NCBI GenBank assembly: GCA_017305715.1
Contig: JAFKKG010000035.1
Coordinates: forward strand, 49,836-113,835
Direction of reading: 5' to 3'
DNA from: Hyphomicrobiales bacterium
Lineage (GTDB): Bacteria > Pseudomonadota > Alphaproteobacteria > Rhizobiales > Xanthobacteraceae
Length of the DNA: 64,000 bases
This document shows positions 18,478 through 28,050 of this stretch, piece after piece. Position 1 is the first letter of the stretch. Every line of letters starts with the position of its first letter. Made by a program: the position numbers and the translations under genes. The notes under the pieces are model-generated. The model saw only the letters and a list, made by a program, of their open reading frames with translations. It had not been told where the DNA came from and did no database searches.

Positions 18478-19734
18478 TCAGAAGCCGAGCAGGCGGAGCT
18501 GTTGTTTGCTGGTCCGGTCGGCCGGGTCGATCGATTGTACTTTCCGGAAATCGGCGATCGCATCAAGGCGGCGGCCGATCACTTCATAGGAGAGGCCGCG
18601 GTTGTTGTAGGCCTCGACATAGGACGGACTGAACTCGATCGCCTGCGTGAAATCGATAATCGCCCGGTTGCTGTCACCCTTGGCGACGAAGGCCTTGCCG
18701 CGGGAGTTGAACGCGTTGAAGTCCTTGGGGTTGATCGCAATCGCCTGGTCGTAGTCGGCGATCGCCTGATCGATCTTGCGCAGCGCCATATGGGCATTGC
18801 CGCGATTCCAATACGCCACGCTGTTCGCCGGATTGATGCTGATGGACTGGTCATAATCTGATATCGCGTGGCGATAGTCCTTGAAACCTTCGAGCGCCAC
18901 GCCTCGGCAATTATAGCCCGCGGAATTCCTCGGTTCGCGCCGGATGACCTCGCCGCAATCGACAATGGCAAGGTCATATTGGCGGTTGTTGCTGTACGCA
19001 ACGCCGCGCGAGCTGTACAGCCACAGCAGATCCGGATCGAGCCGGATGGCCTCGCTGTAATCTGCGATGGCGGGCTCCCATTCGCCTTTCTTGGTCAGCA
19101 ACCGTTTCCTGAACAGCGCCTGCCCCCTTTGGCCGAAACCAAAGGCATATGCCGGATCTATCGTGACCGCTTCGGTGAGATCGGCGACCGCCCGGTCGAA
19201 TTCCCCCTTTTCCGTCCACGCCATGCCGCGGCGGGCATAGGCCCACGCGTCGCGGGGATTGAGCCTGATCGCCTCGGCGTGGTCGGCCAGCGCGGCGTCA
19301 TATTCGTGCAGACCGTAATAGGCAACGCCGCGGTTGTTGTAGGCGAAGCCATAATTCGGATCGATCCTGATCGCTTCGGTGCAATCCGCAACGGCCGCGT
19401 CGTGGTGCTCCTTGCTCGCGTAGGCCTCGCACCGGTACGCAAAGGCCGGGGCGTCCGTCGGGCTGAGTTGGATGGCTTCGCTGTAGTCGGCAATCGCGCG
19501 GTCGTAATCCCTCCCCTTGAAGGCGCCGCGACCGCGGCTCTTGAAGGCTGCGACGCGTTCCGCCACCGGGCCGCTGGCGTCGTCGATGATGCGGCTACAG
19601 GCCGCACGCCCGACATCAGGCTTGTCGACACCGGCGGCGCATGCGCCACGGTCAGCCGGAGTGGCTGCCAGCGCCGGCATCGCAAGCAGGAGACCCGCGC
19701 AAAGCAGCAGTCGACCTGAGCCACGCGCCGTCAT
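18478..19734 (-). CDS. Exported tetratricopeptide repeat protein
   Basis: A 418-residue protein with a signal peptide (GRLLLCAGLLLAMPALA) and about ten consecutive TPR units from residue 55 onward; AIADYSEAIQLSP, AVADCTEAIRIDP and similar lines recur every 34 residues. TPRs are protein-binding scaffolds, so no enzymatic role is implied. The start at 19734 follows AAAGGGA; an upstream in-frame start adds nine charged residues. It ends 171 bases before the second binding-protein gene, with no clear link to it. Confidence 0.85.
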   Translation of the reverse strand: MTARGSGRLLLCAGLLLAMPALAATPADRGACAAGVDKPDVGRAACSRIIDDASGPVAERVAAFKSRGRGAFKGRDYDRAIADYSEAIQLSPTDAPAFAYRCEAYASKEHHDAAVADCTEAIRIDPNYGFAYNNRGVAYYGLHEYDAALADHAEAIRLNPRDAWAYARRGMAWTEKGEFDRAVADLTEAVTIDPAYAFGFGQRGQALFRKRLLTKKGEWEPAIADYSEAIRLDPDLLWLYSSRGVAYSNNRQYDLAIVDCGEVIRREPRNSAGYNCRGVALEGFKDYRHAISDYDQSISINPANSVAYWNRGNAHMALRKIDQAIADYDQAIAINPKDFNAFNSRGKAFVAKGDSNRAIIDFTQAIEFSPSYVEAYNNRGLSYEVIGRRLDAIADFRKVQSIDPADRTSKQQLRLLGF

Positions 19735-19839
19735 CCGGTTCCCTTTCGCCTTGCGCTCCAATGCGACACGTACGGGCGTAGCGATTTTAACCCCAGGGCG
19801 GACATCCTGCCATCATCAACCCAGGTTCGAAATGGGTTT

Positions 19840-20310
19840 TCAAGCCGGCTGTTGCGCCGGGTCGGCGCCGTACGGGTTCGGCCCCTTGGTGCCCGGCAGG
19901 ATGCCGAGTTCGACGATGCCCCAAAGCGCGGGCGGAAGGCTCGCAAGAACCAGGAGCGAGCCGGTCGCGAAATCTCCGCTCTGGCCGGTTTTGGGATCGT
20001 CAAAGAGGTAGACGCTGACACCGCCACAGAACAGGGCAAAGGGGAGCAGCCAGAAAACCAGCAGCCACCAGCCATTCTTGTTGCGGTCGTGCAATCGCTT
20101 GCTGCCCACGGCCAATAACGGCCACAGGCTCAAGAGCCATATGAATTGCGAGGTCAAGGCAAGCATCAGGACGGCCGCCTTCTCGCTTTCGAGGAGAAAG
20201 GGGGCAAGCGTCAGGACCTGCACCGCGACGATCAGGGCGAGGATCGCCAGCCAGTAGGTTCGACGGCCGATCCGGCCGTCGAAGCTGAAAAGAATCTTCT
20301 GCGGTTTCAT
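19840..20310 (-). CDS. DUF805 family membrane protein
   Basis: A 156-residue inner-membrane protein opening LFSFDGRIGRRTYWLAIL, the classic DUF805 (YhaH-like) start, with four hydrophobic segments and the RLHDRNKNGWW motif between the second and third. GAGG precedes the start. Function of the family is unknown. It stands between the TPR gene and the sugar transporter operon, in the same direction, and need not belong to either. Confidence 0.88.
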   Translation of the reverse strand: MKPQKILFSFDGRIGRRTYWLAILALIVAVQVLTLAPFLLESEKAAVLMLALTSQFIWLLSLWPLLAVGSKRLHDRNKNGWWLLVFWLLPFALFCGGVSVYLFDDPKTGQSGDFATGSLLVLASLPPALWGIVELGILPGTKGPNPYGADPAQQPA

Positions 20311-20422
20311 CGCATCCTCGCAGCGGTGTTCTCTCGGGTGCGTTGATGGGTCGGCACAGCAGCCGATTTGGTTCGAGACACAGTTCCTTCAGCCAGCCGA
20401 TAGGTCCGTAAAGCAGCGTCCC

Positions 20423-21613
20423 TCACCGCCGCTGGTTGTAGACGTCCAGACACACGGCCCCCAGCAGCACCAGGCCCTTGATGACCTGCTGGTAGTCGAT
20501 GCCGATGCCGAGGATCGACATGCCGTTGTTCATCACGCCCATGATCAACGCGCCGATGACGGCGCCCGCCACCCGCCCCACGCCGCCATAGGCCGAGGCG
20601 CCGCCGATGAAGCAGGCGGCGATGACATCGAGTTCAAAACCCGCCCCCGCCTTCGGCGTCGCGGTATTCAGCCGTGCCGCGAACACCAGGCCAGCAAGCG
20701 CGGCCAGCACCCCCATGTTGACGAAGGTGAGGAAGGTCAGCCGTTCGGTCTTGATGCCCGAAAGCTTTGCGGCCTTCTCATTGCCGCCGACCGCATAGAT
20801 CTGCCGGCCGATGGTGGTTCGCGCGGTAACGAAACCATAGAGCGCAATCAGCGCGATCATGATGACCAGCACGTTGGGCAGACCGCGATGCGAGGCGATC
20901 AGATAGGTGAAATACATCACCACGCCGAACAGGATCGCATTCTTCAGCGCAAAGAAGGTGGTCGGCTCGACCTCGACGCCATGGCTGGCGCGCCGGGCGC
21001 GGGTGGAGACGCTGACATAGACGAGGCCGAGCGCCAGCACGGCGCCGATCAGGAGCGAAGTCGCGTTGAGCGAACCGGCGCCGGGAAACAATTCCGGAAT
21101 GAAGCCGGACGAGAGCTTCTGGAACGTCGGCGAAAACGGGCCGACCGACTGGCCCTGCAGCACCGCCAGCGCCAACCCCTTGAACACCAGCATGCCGGCC
21201 AACGTGACGATGAAGGACGGGATCTTGAAATAGGCCACCCAATAGCCCTGCGCCGCCCCGATCAATCCGCCGAGCGCGAGGCAGATGATGGCGGCCGGAA
21301 TGAAGTGGACGCCGTAGCGCACCATCAGCACGGCCGCGATCGCGCCGATGAAGCCCGCGACCGAGCCGACGGAAAGGTCGATATGGCCGGTCACGATCAC
21401 CAGCAGCATGCCGAGGGCCATGATCACGATATAGCTGTTCTGCAACACCAGATTGGTCAGGTTGAGCGGGCGCAGCAGCGTGCCGTCGGTGACGATCTCG
21501 AAGAACAGCATGATCGCGAACAGCGACAGCAGCATGCCGTATTCGCGCAAATTGGCCTTGAGAAAGCCGGTCTGCCTGGGCGCCTCGGTCAGCGCCGCGG
21601 TCTTGTCGCTCAT
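20423..21613 (-). CDS. gguB: Sugar ABC transporter permease, GguB/XylH-like
   Basis: A 396-residue permease of the CUT2 sugar family with about ten helices. [20 protein letters not shown] and the C-terminal [19 protein letters not shown] are diagnostic. It overlaps the ATPase stop (ATGA). It is the last gene of a chvE-gguA-gguB order matching the Agrobacterium locus, where ChvE-dependent uptake handles L-arabinose, D-xylose and D-galactose-type sugars. Confidence 0.9.
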   Translation of the reverse strand: MSDKTAALTEAPRQTGFLKANLREYGMLLSLFAIMLFFEIVTDGTLLRPLNLTNLVLQNSYIVIMALGMLLVIVTGHIDLSVGSVAGFIGAIAAVLMVRYGVHFIPAAIICLALGGLIGAAQGYWVAYFKIPSFIVTLAGMLVFKGLALAVLQGQSVGPFSPTFQKLSSGFIPELFPGAGSLNATSLLIGAVLALGLVYVSVSTRARRASHGVEVEPTTFFALKNAILFGVVMYFTYLIASHRGLPNVLVIMIALIALYGFVTARTTIGRQIYAVGGNEKAAKLSGIKTERLTFLTFVNMGVLAALAGLVFAARLNTATPKAGAGFELDVIAACFIGGASAYGGVGRVAGAVIGALIMGVMNNGMSILGIGIDYQQVIKGLVLLGAVCLDVYNQRR

Positions 21614-23196
21614 GGCCGTGCCTCTTCCCGCTTCTCTTCCAGCCTGCTTTCCAGACTCCTGTCGACCAGCCGTTCGCCCCGGCGCACGATGACGCGCATG
21701 ATTTTTTCCTGCGTCGCCTCGGACCGGTCGAACTCGCCGACGAAAGCGCCCTCGTTCATGACGCAGATGCGGTCGCAGATCCCGAGCAATTCAGGCATTT
21801 CCGACGAGATCATGATGACCGCCTTGCCGGCATCGGCGAGCTCGTTGATGATGGAATAGATCTCGTATTTGGCGCCGATGTCGATGCCGCGGGTCGGCTC
21901 GTCCAGGATCAGGATTTCCGGATCGGTGAACAGCCATTTCGACAACACCACTTTTTGCTGGTTGCCGCCCGACAGGCTGCCGGCCACCTGATAGACATCG
22001 GAGGAACGGATGCGCATGCGGCTGCGATATTCGCTCGCGACCTGCAATTCCCTGATGTCGTCGATCACGCTATTGGCCGAGACACCCTTGAGATTGGCCA
22101 GGGTGATATTCTTGCGCACGTCCTCGGCGAGCAGCAGGCCGAGCTGCTTGCGGTCTTCGGTGACGTAGGCAAGGCCGGCGTCGATCGCGCGGCCGACGGT
22201 CGAGAGGTCGACCTCGCTACCGTGCATGACGGCGCGGCCGGTGATCCTGCGCCCCCAGGAACGGCCGAACAGACTCATCGCGAATTCGGTGCGCCCCGCC
22301 CCCATCAACCCGGCGATGCCGACGATCTCGCCGCGGCGGACCTGGAAGTCGACATTTCTGATCACCTGCCTGTCCGCATGCAAGGGATGATAGACCGACC
22401 AGTTCTCGACCTTGAATACGACGTCGCCGATCGCTGGCTCCCGCTTCGGGAAACGACTTTCGAGATCGCGATCGACCATCCTGCGGATGATGCGGTCCTC
22501 CTCGAGCCCGCCGGCCTCGCGGTCCAGCGTATCGACGGTGCGGCCATCGCGCAGCACGGTGATGCGGTCGGCGACGCGGGCCACCTCGTTGAGCTTGTGC
22601 GAGATCAGCACCGCCGACATGCCCTGCGAACGAAACTCGAGCAGCAGGTCGAGCAAGGCGGCGCTGTCGCTTTCATTGAGGCTCGCGGTCGGCTCGTCGA
22701 GAATCAAAAGGCGCACCTGCTTGGACAGCGCCTTGGCGATTTCCACCAGCTGCTGCTTGCCGATCCCGATATCGGTAACGAGCGTGTCCGGCGCTTCATT
22801 GAGCCCCACCTTCGCCAGCAGCTGCTGCGACCGCGTGTAGACGGCGTCGCGATCGATCACGCCGAACCGCGACGGCGGGTTGGCGATAAAGATATTCTCC
22901 GCGATCGAGAGCAGCGGGACCAGCGCCAGTTCCTGATGGATGATGATGATGCCGAGCGCCTCGGAATCATTGATATCGCGAAAATGGCGTTCCTCGCCGT
23001 CATAGACGATGCCGCCGTCAAAGCTGCCGTGCGGGTAGACGCCGCTCAGCACCTTCATCAGGGTCGACTTGCCGGCGCCGTTCTCGCCGACCAGGGCATG
23101 GATCTCACCTTGCCTTACCGTGAAACTGACGTCGTCCAGCGCCTTCACCCCGGCGAAGGCTTTGCCGATGCCGCGCATTTCGAGCAGTGTACCCAT
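21610..23196 (-). CDS. gguA: Sugar ABC transporter ATPase, GguA/XylG-like
   Basis: A 528-residue double ATPase of the CUT2 family. The first cassette has GENGAGKST near residue 38 and [11 protein letters not shown]; the second has a degenerate Walker [10 protein letters not shown] near 295, LSGGNQQKV and [11 protein letters not shown], as usual for XylG/MglA/RbsA proteins. It starts 13 bases after the chvE stop and ends in a four-base overlap with the permease gene. Confidence 0.92.
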   Translation of the reverse strand: MGTLLEMRGIGKAFAGVKALDDVSFTVRQGEIHALVGENGAGKSTLMKVLSGVYPHGSFDGGIVYDGEERHFRDINDSEALGIIIIHQELALVPLLSIAENIFIANPPSRFGVIDRDAVYTRSQQLLAKVGLNEAPDTLVTDIGIGKQQLVEIAKALSKQVRLLILDEPTASLNESDSAALLDLLLEFRSQGMSAVLISHKLNEVARVADRITVLRDGRTVDTLDREAGGLEEDRIIRRMVDRDLESRFPKREPAIGDVVFKVENWSVYHPLHADRQVIRNVDFQVRRGEIVGIAGLMGAGRTEFAMSLFGRSWGRRITGRAVMHGSEVDLSTVGRAIDAGLAYVTEDRKQLGLLLAEDVRKNITLANLKGVSANSVIDDIRELQVASEYRSRMRIRSSDVYQVAGSLSGGNQQKVVLSKWLFTDPEILILDEPTRGIDIGAKYEIYSIINELADAGKAVIMISSEMPELLGICDRICVMNEGAFVGEFDRSEATQEKIMRVIVRRGERLVDRSLESRLEEKREEARP

Positions 23197-23209
23197 CAGT
23201 CAAGCCGCA

Positions 23210-24274
23210 TCAGTTGATCTGCGACTTCTTGTAATAGCCGCCCTCGATGAGGATTTTCTCCCAATTGGTCTTGTCGACGACAACAGGCTTGAGCAGAAAC
23301 GACGGCACCACCTTCACGCCGTTCTTGTAGGTGGTGGTGTCGTTGACAACAACGGTCTTGCCGCTCAGCGCCGCATCGACCATGTCTGCGGTGACCTTGG
23401 CGAGGTCGCGGGTGTCCTTGAAGATGGTCGAGTACTGCTCGCCGCGCAGGATCGACTTGATCGAGGGTACTTCGGCGTCCTGACCGCTGACGATGGGCAT
23501 CGGCATGTTGCCGCTGCCATAGCCGACACCCTTGAGCGAAGACAGGATTCCGATCGACAGCCCGTCATAGGGCGACAGCACGGCATCGACCCGCTTGGTG
23601 GTGTAGAACGCGCTGAGCAGATTATCCATCCGGGCCTGCGCGGTGGCGCCGTCCCAGCGCAAGGTCGAGACCTTGTCCATGCCCATCTGCTTGCTCGCGA
23701 CCACGAGCTTGCCGCTGTCGATATAGGGCTGCAGCACCGACATCGAGCCGTTGTAGAAGAAATAGGCGTTGTTGTCGTCGGGCGAGCCGCCGAACAGCTC
23801 GATATTGAACGGGCCCTTGCCCTCCTTGAGCTTCAGTGCCGCTTCGATCGACTGCGCCTGCAGCACGCCAACCTGAAAATTGTCGAACGTCGCGTAATAG
23901 TCGACATTGGGCGTGTCGCGGATCAGCCGGTCGTAGGCGATCACGGTAATGCCCTTGTCCTTGGCCTGCTTGAGCACGTCGGAGAGCGTGGTGCCGTCGA
24001 TCGAAGCGATCACCAGCACCTTGGCGCCCTTGGTCACCATGTTCTCGATCTGGGAGAGCTGGTTCGGGATATCGTCTTCGGCGTATTGCAGGTCGGTATT
24101 GTAGCCGCGCTCCTTCAACACCTTCACGATGTTGTTGCCGTCATCGATCCACCGCGCCGACGCCTTGGTCGGCATGGCGATGCCGACGGTGGGCTTGCTC
24201 TGCGCCAGCGCGGGCCCCGCAAGGACGACCGAGCCAACCGCGATGGCCGACAGGACAGATTTGAGCAGTTTCAT
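23210..24274 (-). CDS. chvE: Periplasmic multiple-sugar-binding protein ChvE
   Basis: A 354-residue periplasmic protein with a signal peptide cleaved near ALA-QS. It closely resembles Agrobacterium ChvE throughout: [57 protein letters not shown] and [10 protein letters not shown] are near-identical blocks. ChvE binds arabinose, galactose, glucose, xylose and sugar acids; in Agrobacterium it also presents sugars to VirA. Here the context is nutritional: epimerase, aldose dehydrogenase and a 2-keto-3-deoxy acid dehydratase are encoded upstream in the same operon. Confidence 0.95.
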   Translation of the reverse strand: MKLLKSVLSAIAVGSVVLAGPALAQSKPTVGIAMPTKASARWIDDGNNIVKVLKERGYNTDLQYAEDDIPNQLSQIENMVTKGAKVLVIASIDGTTLSDVLKQAKDKGITVIAYDRLIRDTPNVDYYATFDNFQVGVLQAQSIEAALKLKEGKGPFNIELFGGSPDDNNAYFFYNGSMSVLQPYIDSGKLVVASKQMGMDKVSTLRWDGATAQARMDNLLSAFYTTKRVDAVLSPYDGLSIGILSSLKGVGYGSGNMPMPIVSGQDAEVPSIKSILRGEQYSTIFKDTRDLAKVTADMVDAALSGKTVVVNDTTTYKNGVKVVPSFLLKPVVVDKTNWEKILIEGGYYKKSQIN

Positions 24275-24381
24275 GCTTCACTCCCAGGTGTTGAGCGCAA
24301 GTCGCCGGGCCGGCGCACCTTTGATTTTGGCGGATGATCGGTCACCCATTGTGGTTCTGCAAGCAGAATGAACCCTTTGGT

Positions 24382-24407
24382 GATGCGAGGCGGTTCGGCG
24401 CCTCATC
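24382..24407 (-). terminator. Hairpin at the 3-prime end of the aldose epimerase gene
   Basis: GATGCGAGGCG and CGCCTCATC pair with a two-base bulge and a six-base loop, overlapping the stop codon. No U-tract follows. It may partly end or stabilise the upstream enzyme mRNA before chvE. Confidence 0.3.
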
Positions 24408-25485
24408 TTGCGAAGAATTTATACAGCGAGACGTGGCGATAGACCTGTCCGGGGTCGAGCCGCGCCGACGGAAAATCCAGCCGGTTGGGCGTGTTGGGAT
24501 AGACCTGCGGTTCCAGGCAGAGCGCGTCATATTGGCGGTGGACGCGGCCATACTTGCCGGTCACGGTCCCGTCGAGGAAATTGCCCGAATAGAACTGGAC
24601 GCCGGGCTGGTTGGTCCAGAGTTCGAGAACGCGGCCCGAGGTGGGATCCTCGACGCGGGCGGCAAAGCGCGGCGCGGCGGTGATGCCGCCACGCAGGCAG
24701 AAATTGTGGTCGTAGCCCCGCCGGATCAGAACCTGTTCATTCGCGTCGCGCAGGCGGGCGCCGACGGGATGGGGATTGCGGAAATCGAACGGTGTTCCAT
24801 CAACCTTGCCAGGCCCGCCCAAGGGAATGCCGGCCGCACTGACCGGCAAATACGTATCGGCCACAATCATGACCTGATGGTCGAGAATGCCGCCGTCCAT
24901 CTCGATGCCGGCGAGATTGAAGAAGCTATGATTGGTCAGATTGACGATGGTCGGCTTGTCCGTGACCGCGGAGAATTTGACCGAAAGTTCGGTACCGCTG
25001 GAGATGCTGTAAGTGATCTCGGTTTTCAGTGTGCCGGGATAGCCCTCCTCGCCATCAGAACTGACATAGGAAAGCGTTACGAACGGCGCCGGATTCTCGC
25101 CGATCGCCGCAACGGTCCACGGCTTGCGGTCAAAGCCTGACAACCCGCCATGCAGCGCGTTGGGGCCGTCATTGGTCGGCAATTGAAAGCGTGTGCCATC
25201 CAGTTCGAAGGTGCCATTCGCGATCCGGTTCGCATAACGCCCCACCGTGGCGCCGAGAAAGCGCCGGACGGCGAGATAGCCTGCGAGATCCTTGCGGCCG
25301 AGGACGACGTCACCCAGGCGCCCGTCCCGGTCGGCAACGAAGATGGATTGAATGGCCGCGCCAAAGGTGATCAGGCGCACCTCAAAGCCATTGTCGCCAC
25401 GCAGATGCACGGCTTCGATCGCGGTGCCGTCAGGCAGATGCCCAAAAATCTCGCGGGCAAGCTTCGGCTCTGATTGGCCAGACAC
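24403..25485 (-). CDS. galM: Aldose 1-epimerase (mutarotase)
   Basis: A 360-residue cytosolic GalM-family enzyme interconverting alpha and beta anomers of galactose or arabinose. Motifs include NALHGGLSGFD with the first catalytic His, NLTNHSFFNL with the second, DHNFCLRG, and FYSGNFLDG near the C-terminus. A GTG start at 25485, one base after the upstream stop and with GAGG ten bases before it, gives the normal family length; the frame open further upstream is not protein-like. It supplies the anomer used by the adjacent aldose dehydrogenase. Confidence 0.9.
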   Translation of the reverse strand: MSGQSEPKLAREIFGHLPDGTAIEAVHLRGDNGFEVRLITFGAAIQSIFVADRDGRLGDVVLGRKDLAGYLAVRRFLGATVGRYANRIANGTFELDGTRFQLPTNDGPNALHGGLSGFDRKPWTVAAIGENPAPFVTLSYVSSDGEEGYPGTLKTEITYSISSGTELSVKFSAVTDKPTIVNLTNHSFFNLAGIEMDGGILDHQVMIVADTYLPVSAAGIPLGGPGKVDGTPFDFRNPHPVGARLRDANEQVLIRRGYDHNFCLRGGITAAPRFAARVEDPTSGRVLELWTNQPGVQFYSGNFLDGTVTGKYGRVHRQYDALCLEPQVYPNTPNRLDFPSARLDPGQVYRHVSLYKFFAR

Positions 25486-25486
25486 G

Positions 25487-26413
25487 TCACACCTCGTGGA
25501 ACGCTTCGACGTCACGACGCCGGCCGAGCAGGAAGGCGTCCGCGACATGGACCAGCGGCGACAGGTCAACGTCGGAAATGCCGTTCGCAATCAGTTCGGC
25601 AAAGCGCCGATAGATCAGGCGATATTCGGATTTCTTCTCATCGACCAGCACGCGGTCATCATGAAGCAGGCGCCGGCCGCCGGCCGCAAACGTCAACCGT
25701 CCGTTATCGGTCTCGACGCGGATGTCCCAGGTCTGCTCGCCGGTCTGCCGCCAGTCGAATTCGGCACGGATGGGCGTGCCCGCTTGATCCGAGAAGGCAA
25801 GGTCGGCCGCGATCGGCGCCGCGCGGTTTTTCGGAAACGACAGTTCGGACCGGGTCAGAAAGAACGGATGCGGCAGGATGTGGGTCATGACGGAAAGCGC
25901 GTTGATGCCGGGATCGAACACGCCGAGACCGCCCGGCTCCCAGATCCAGGCCTGGCCGGGATGCCAGACCCGCACGTCTTCCTTCCATTCGACCACGACC
26001 GACCTGATCTCGCGCCGGTCAAGAAAATCTTTTGCAGGCTCGACGGCCGGCGCGAAACGGGAATGCCACGCCGTAAACAGCGTCCGTCCGGTTTGCCGCG
26101 CCATCGCAAGCAGCGGCTCAAATTCGCTCAACGTCGCGCCCGGCGGCTTCTCCAGCAGCACATGCTTGCCGGCCCGCAATGCGGCCGCCGCCAGCGCGCT
26201 CCGCACTTGCGGGGGCGTACAGAGCGCAACGGCGTCGATGTCGGGTACAGCAGCGAGCAATTCGTCGAGCGTCGTGAAATGCGCAGCGCCGTCGATGCCG
26301 CCATCGGGGTCGACAGTCGCGGCAAGTTCGATGCCGTCACTAACGGCAATCGCCGGAATGTGCTGATCCCTGGCGATCTTGCCGAGACCGACGATGGCGA
26401 GGCGAATGGTCAA
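25487..26413 (-). CDS. L-arabinose / D-galactose 1-dehydrogenase (Gfo/Idh/MocA family)
   Basis: A 308-residue NAD(P) oxidoreductase that oxidises the aldose to its 1,4- or 1,5-lactone. The Rossmann motif is VGLGKIARDQHIPAI and the EKP motif is KHVLLEKPPGATL. WKEDVRVWHPGQAWIWEPGG and FDPGINALS match the Azospirillum L-arabinose 1-dehydrogenase that I recall as the founder of this group (named AraA there, unrelated to the isomerase). It starts with TTG at 26413 preceded by GGGAAA. It lies between the dehydratase and galM genes in one operon. Confidence 0.88.
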   Translation of the reverse strand: MTIRLAIVGLGKIARDQHIPAIAVSDGIELAATVDPDGGIDGAAHFTTLDELLAAVPDIDAVALCTPPQVRSALAAAALRAGKHVLLEKPPGATLSEFEPLLAMARQTGRTLFTAWHSRFAPAVEPAKDFLDRREIRSVVVEWKEDVRVWHPGQAWIWEPGGLGVFDPGINALSVMTHILPHPFFLTRSELSFPKNRAAPIAADLAFSDQAGTPIRAEFDWRQTGEQTWDIRVETDNGRLTFAAGGRRLLHDDRVLVDEKKSEYRLIYRRFAELIANGISDVDLSPLVHVADAFLLGRRRDVEAFHEV

Positions 26414-26443
26414 TTCAGTTTTTCCCGAAATGATGCACGCGCT

Positions 26444-27376
26444 TCACTTGCCCCAGCGCAGCACCCGCGCACCAAGCCGGCTCGCGATTTCGATCAAGCC
26501 GGCTCGAACCGCCGGATGCAGCGGCTGCAAGGGAAGACGGACGGTTTCGTGTTTGATGACGCCGCCTTCCTTCATCAGCGCCTTGCAGGCGATCAGGCCG
26601 CATTGCCGGTTCTCATAGTTGATCAGCGGCAGCCAGCGTTCATAGGCGGCGATCGCTTCGTCCCGGCGACCGGCGAACCAGGGATCGGTGATCTGGCGGA
26701 TGCCGTCGGGGTAGCCGCCGCCGGTCATCGCGCCGGTGGCACCGGCCTCAAGGTCAGCCATCAGCGTGATCGCCTCCTCGCCGTCCCAGGGACCCTCGAT
26801 CGCCTCGCCGCCAAGCGCGATCAACTCGTGCAGCTTGGAAGCTGCCTGCGGCGTCTCGATCTTGAAATAGGCGATGTTGTTCAGCTCGCGCGCCATGCGG
26901 GCGAGGAAGGCGGCTGACAGCGGCGTGCCCGCCACCGGCGCATCCTGGATCATGATGGGGATCGAGATCGCATCCGACACGGTGCGGAAGAATTCGTGGA
27001 TGGCGGCCTCGCCGACCCGGATGGTCGCGCCATGATAGGGCGGCATCACCATCACCATGGCAGCCCCCGCCTGCTCCGCCCGCCGCGAGCGTTCCGCGCA
27101 GATGTGGGACGCAAAATGCGTCGTCGTGACGATGACGGGAACGCGGCCAGCCACGTGCTTCAAAACGACATCGAGCACCGTGTCGCGCTCGGCGTCGGTC
27201 AAAACGAACTGCTCGGAGAAATTGGCGAGGATGCACAGTCCCTGCGAGCCGGCATCGATCATGAAGTCGACGGCCCGCTTCTGCCCGTCGAGGTCGAGCC
27301 GGCCCTCGCCGTCGAACACGGTCGGCACGACCGGGAAGACGCCTTTATAGCGCCGCTGAAGAGTGGGGCTCGCCAT
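26444..27376 (-). CDS. 2-keto-3-deoxy-L-arabonate dehydratase (DapA/DHDPS superfamily)
   Basis: A 310-residue Schiff-base enzyme of the DHDPS/NAL superfamily. The catalytic Lys is in AYFKIETP, and GPWDGEEAI and MTGGGYPDGI follow. GLCILANFSEQF, MVMPPYHGAT and PLINYENRQ closely match Azospirillum L-KDA dehydratase (called AraD there), which makes alpha-ketoglutarate semialdehyde. The start at 27376 follows GGAGG. It is the first gene of the operon that ends with chvE-gguAB. The lactonase, sugar-acid dehydratase and semialdehyde dehydrogenase needed to complete the route are not in the window. Confidence 0.88.
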   Translation of the reverse strand: MASPTLQRRYKGVFPVVPTVFDGEGRLDLDGQKRAVDFMIDAGSQGLCILANFSEQFVLTDAERDTVLDVVLKHVAGRVPVIVTTTHFASHICAERSRRAEQAGAAMVMVMPPYHGATIRVGEAAIHEFFRTVSDAISIPIMIQDAPVAGTPLSAAFLARMARELNNIAYFKIETPQAASKLHELIALGGEAIEGPWDGEEAITLMADLEAGATGAMTGGGYPDGIRQITDPWFAGRRDEAIAAYERWLPLINYENRQCGLIACKALMKEGGVIKHETVRLPLQPLHPAVRAGLIEIASRLGARVLRWGK

Positions 27377-27622
27377 GACCGTCCTCCGCTTCCGCCTCTG
27401 CCGGCCGCGCGGGCCGACGCGGAGGGTCAACGGAGAGAGCGTCGACTAAGGCATTAATTTCGTTAGATGTTTGTACCCACAGCGAATCCTATAGGGGATT
27501 GGGAAAACTGGCAAATTTTGCGAATGGTCAATCGTGCGCCCGAGCCGACGAAATACGCCAGCCCGGCGCGCACGACACGACGGCGGTTCGCCGCCGCCCA
27601 GTAGTGGCGGACGGCGGTCAGG

Positions 27623-28003
27623 TCACTTGCCGGCTTCGACGTCGTTGAAGGCCTCGCGCGCGTTCCGGAACGCATCGATGCCCGACGGGATGCCGCAATA
27701 GACGGCGACCTGGAGCAGGATCTCCTTGATCTCGTCCTTGGTGACGCCGTTCTTCAAGGCGCCCTTGACGTGCAGTTTCAATTCATGCGGGCGGCCCAGC
27801 GCGCCAAGCATCGCCAGATTGACGATGCTGCGGGTGCGGCGGTCGAGTCCGGGCCGGGTCCACAGCGCGCCCCAGCAGAATTCGGTCGACCATTCCGCCA
27901 TCGTCCGGGTGAATTCATCAGCACCGGCGATGGACTTGTTGACGTATTCCTCGCCGAGCACCTCTTTGCGGACCTTGAGGCCTTTGTCGAACAACTCAGT
28001 CAT
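27623..28003 (-). CDS. Carboxymuconolactone decarboxylase family protein, PcaC-like (copy 1)
   Basis: A 126-residue alpha-helical protein of the PcaC branch: KGLKVRKEVLGEEYV, TRPGLDRRTRSIVNLAM, ELKLHVKGALKNGVT and EIKEILLQVAVYCGIP are characteristic, with H in KLHVKG as the expected catalytic residue. It lacks the CxxC of AhpD peroxidase-type members, so a decarboxylase or lactone-handling role is more likely. The start at 28003 follows GGAAGGA. It lies 47 bases after an MmgE/PrpD gene and has a paralogue at 37998-38378. Being outside a pca operon, it probably acts on a different gamma-lactone or beta-keto acid. Confidence 0.85.
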   Translation of the reverse strand: MTELFDKGLKVRKEVLGEEYVNKSIAGADEFTRTMAEWSTEFCWGALWTRPGLDRRTRSIVNLAMLGALGRPHELKLHVKGALKNGVTKDEIKEILLQVAVYCGIPSGIDAFRNAREAFNDVEAGK

Positions 28004-28050
28004 CTCTGTTCCTTCCATTGTTTGAGAACCGTATTTCAAGGCACCACGGC

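Noticed and set aside
24130-24337. Possible plus-strand gene opposite chvE
   Set aside because: Only shadow coding of chvE; no ribosome-binding site or recognisable protein.
27511-27521. Short palindrome GCAAATTTTGC upstream of the dehydratase gene
   Set aside because: Only five-base arms in A/T-rich DNA, 135 bases from the start codon; too weak to call an operator.
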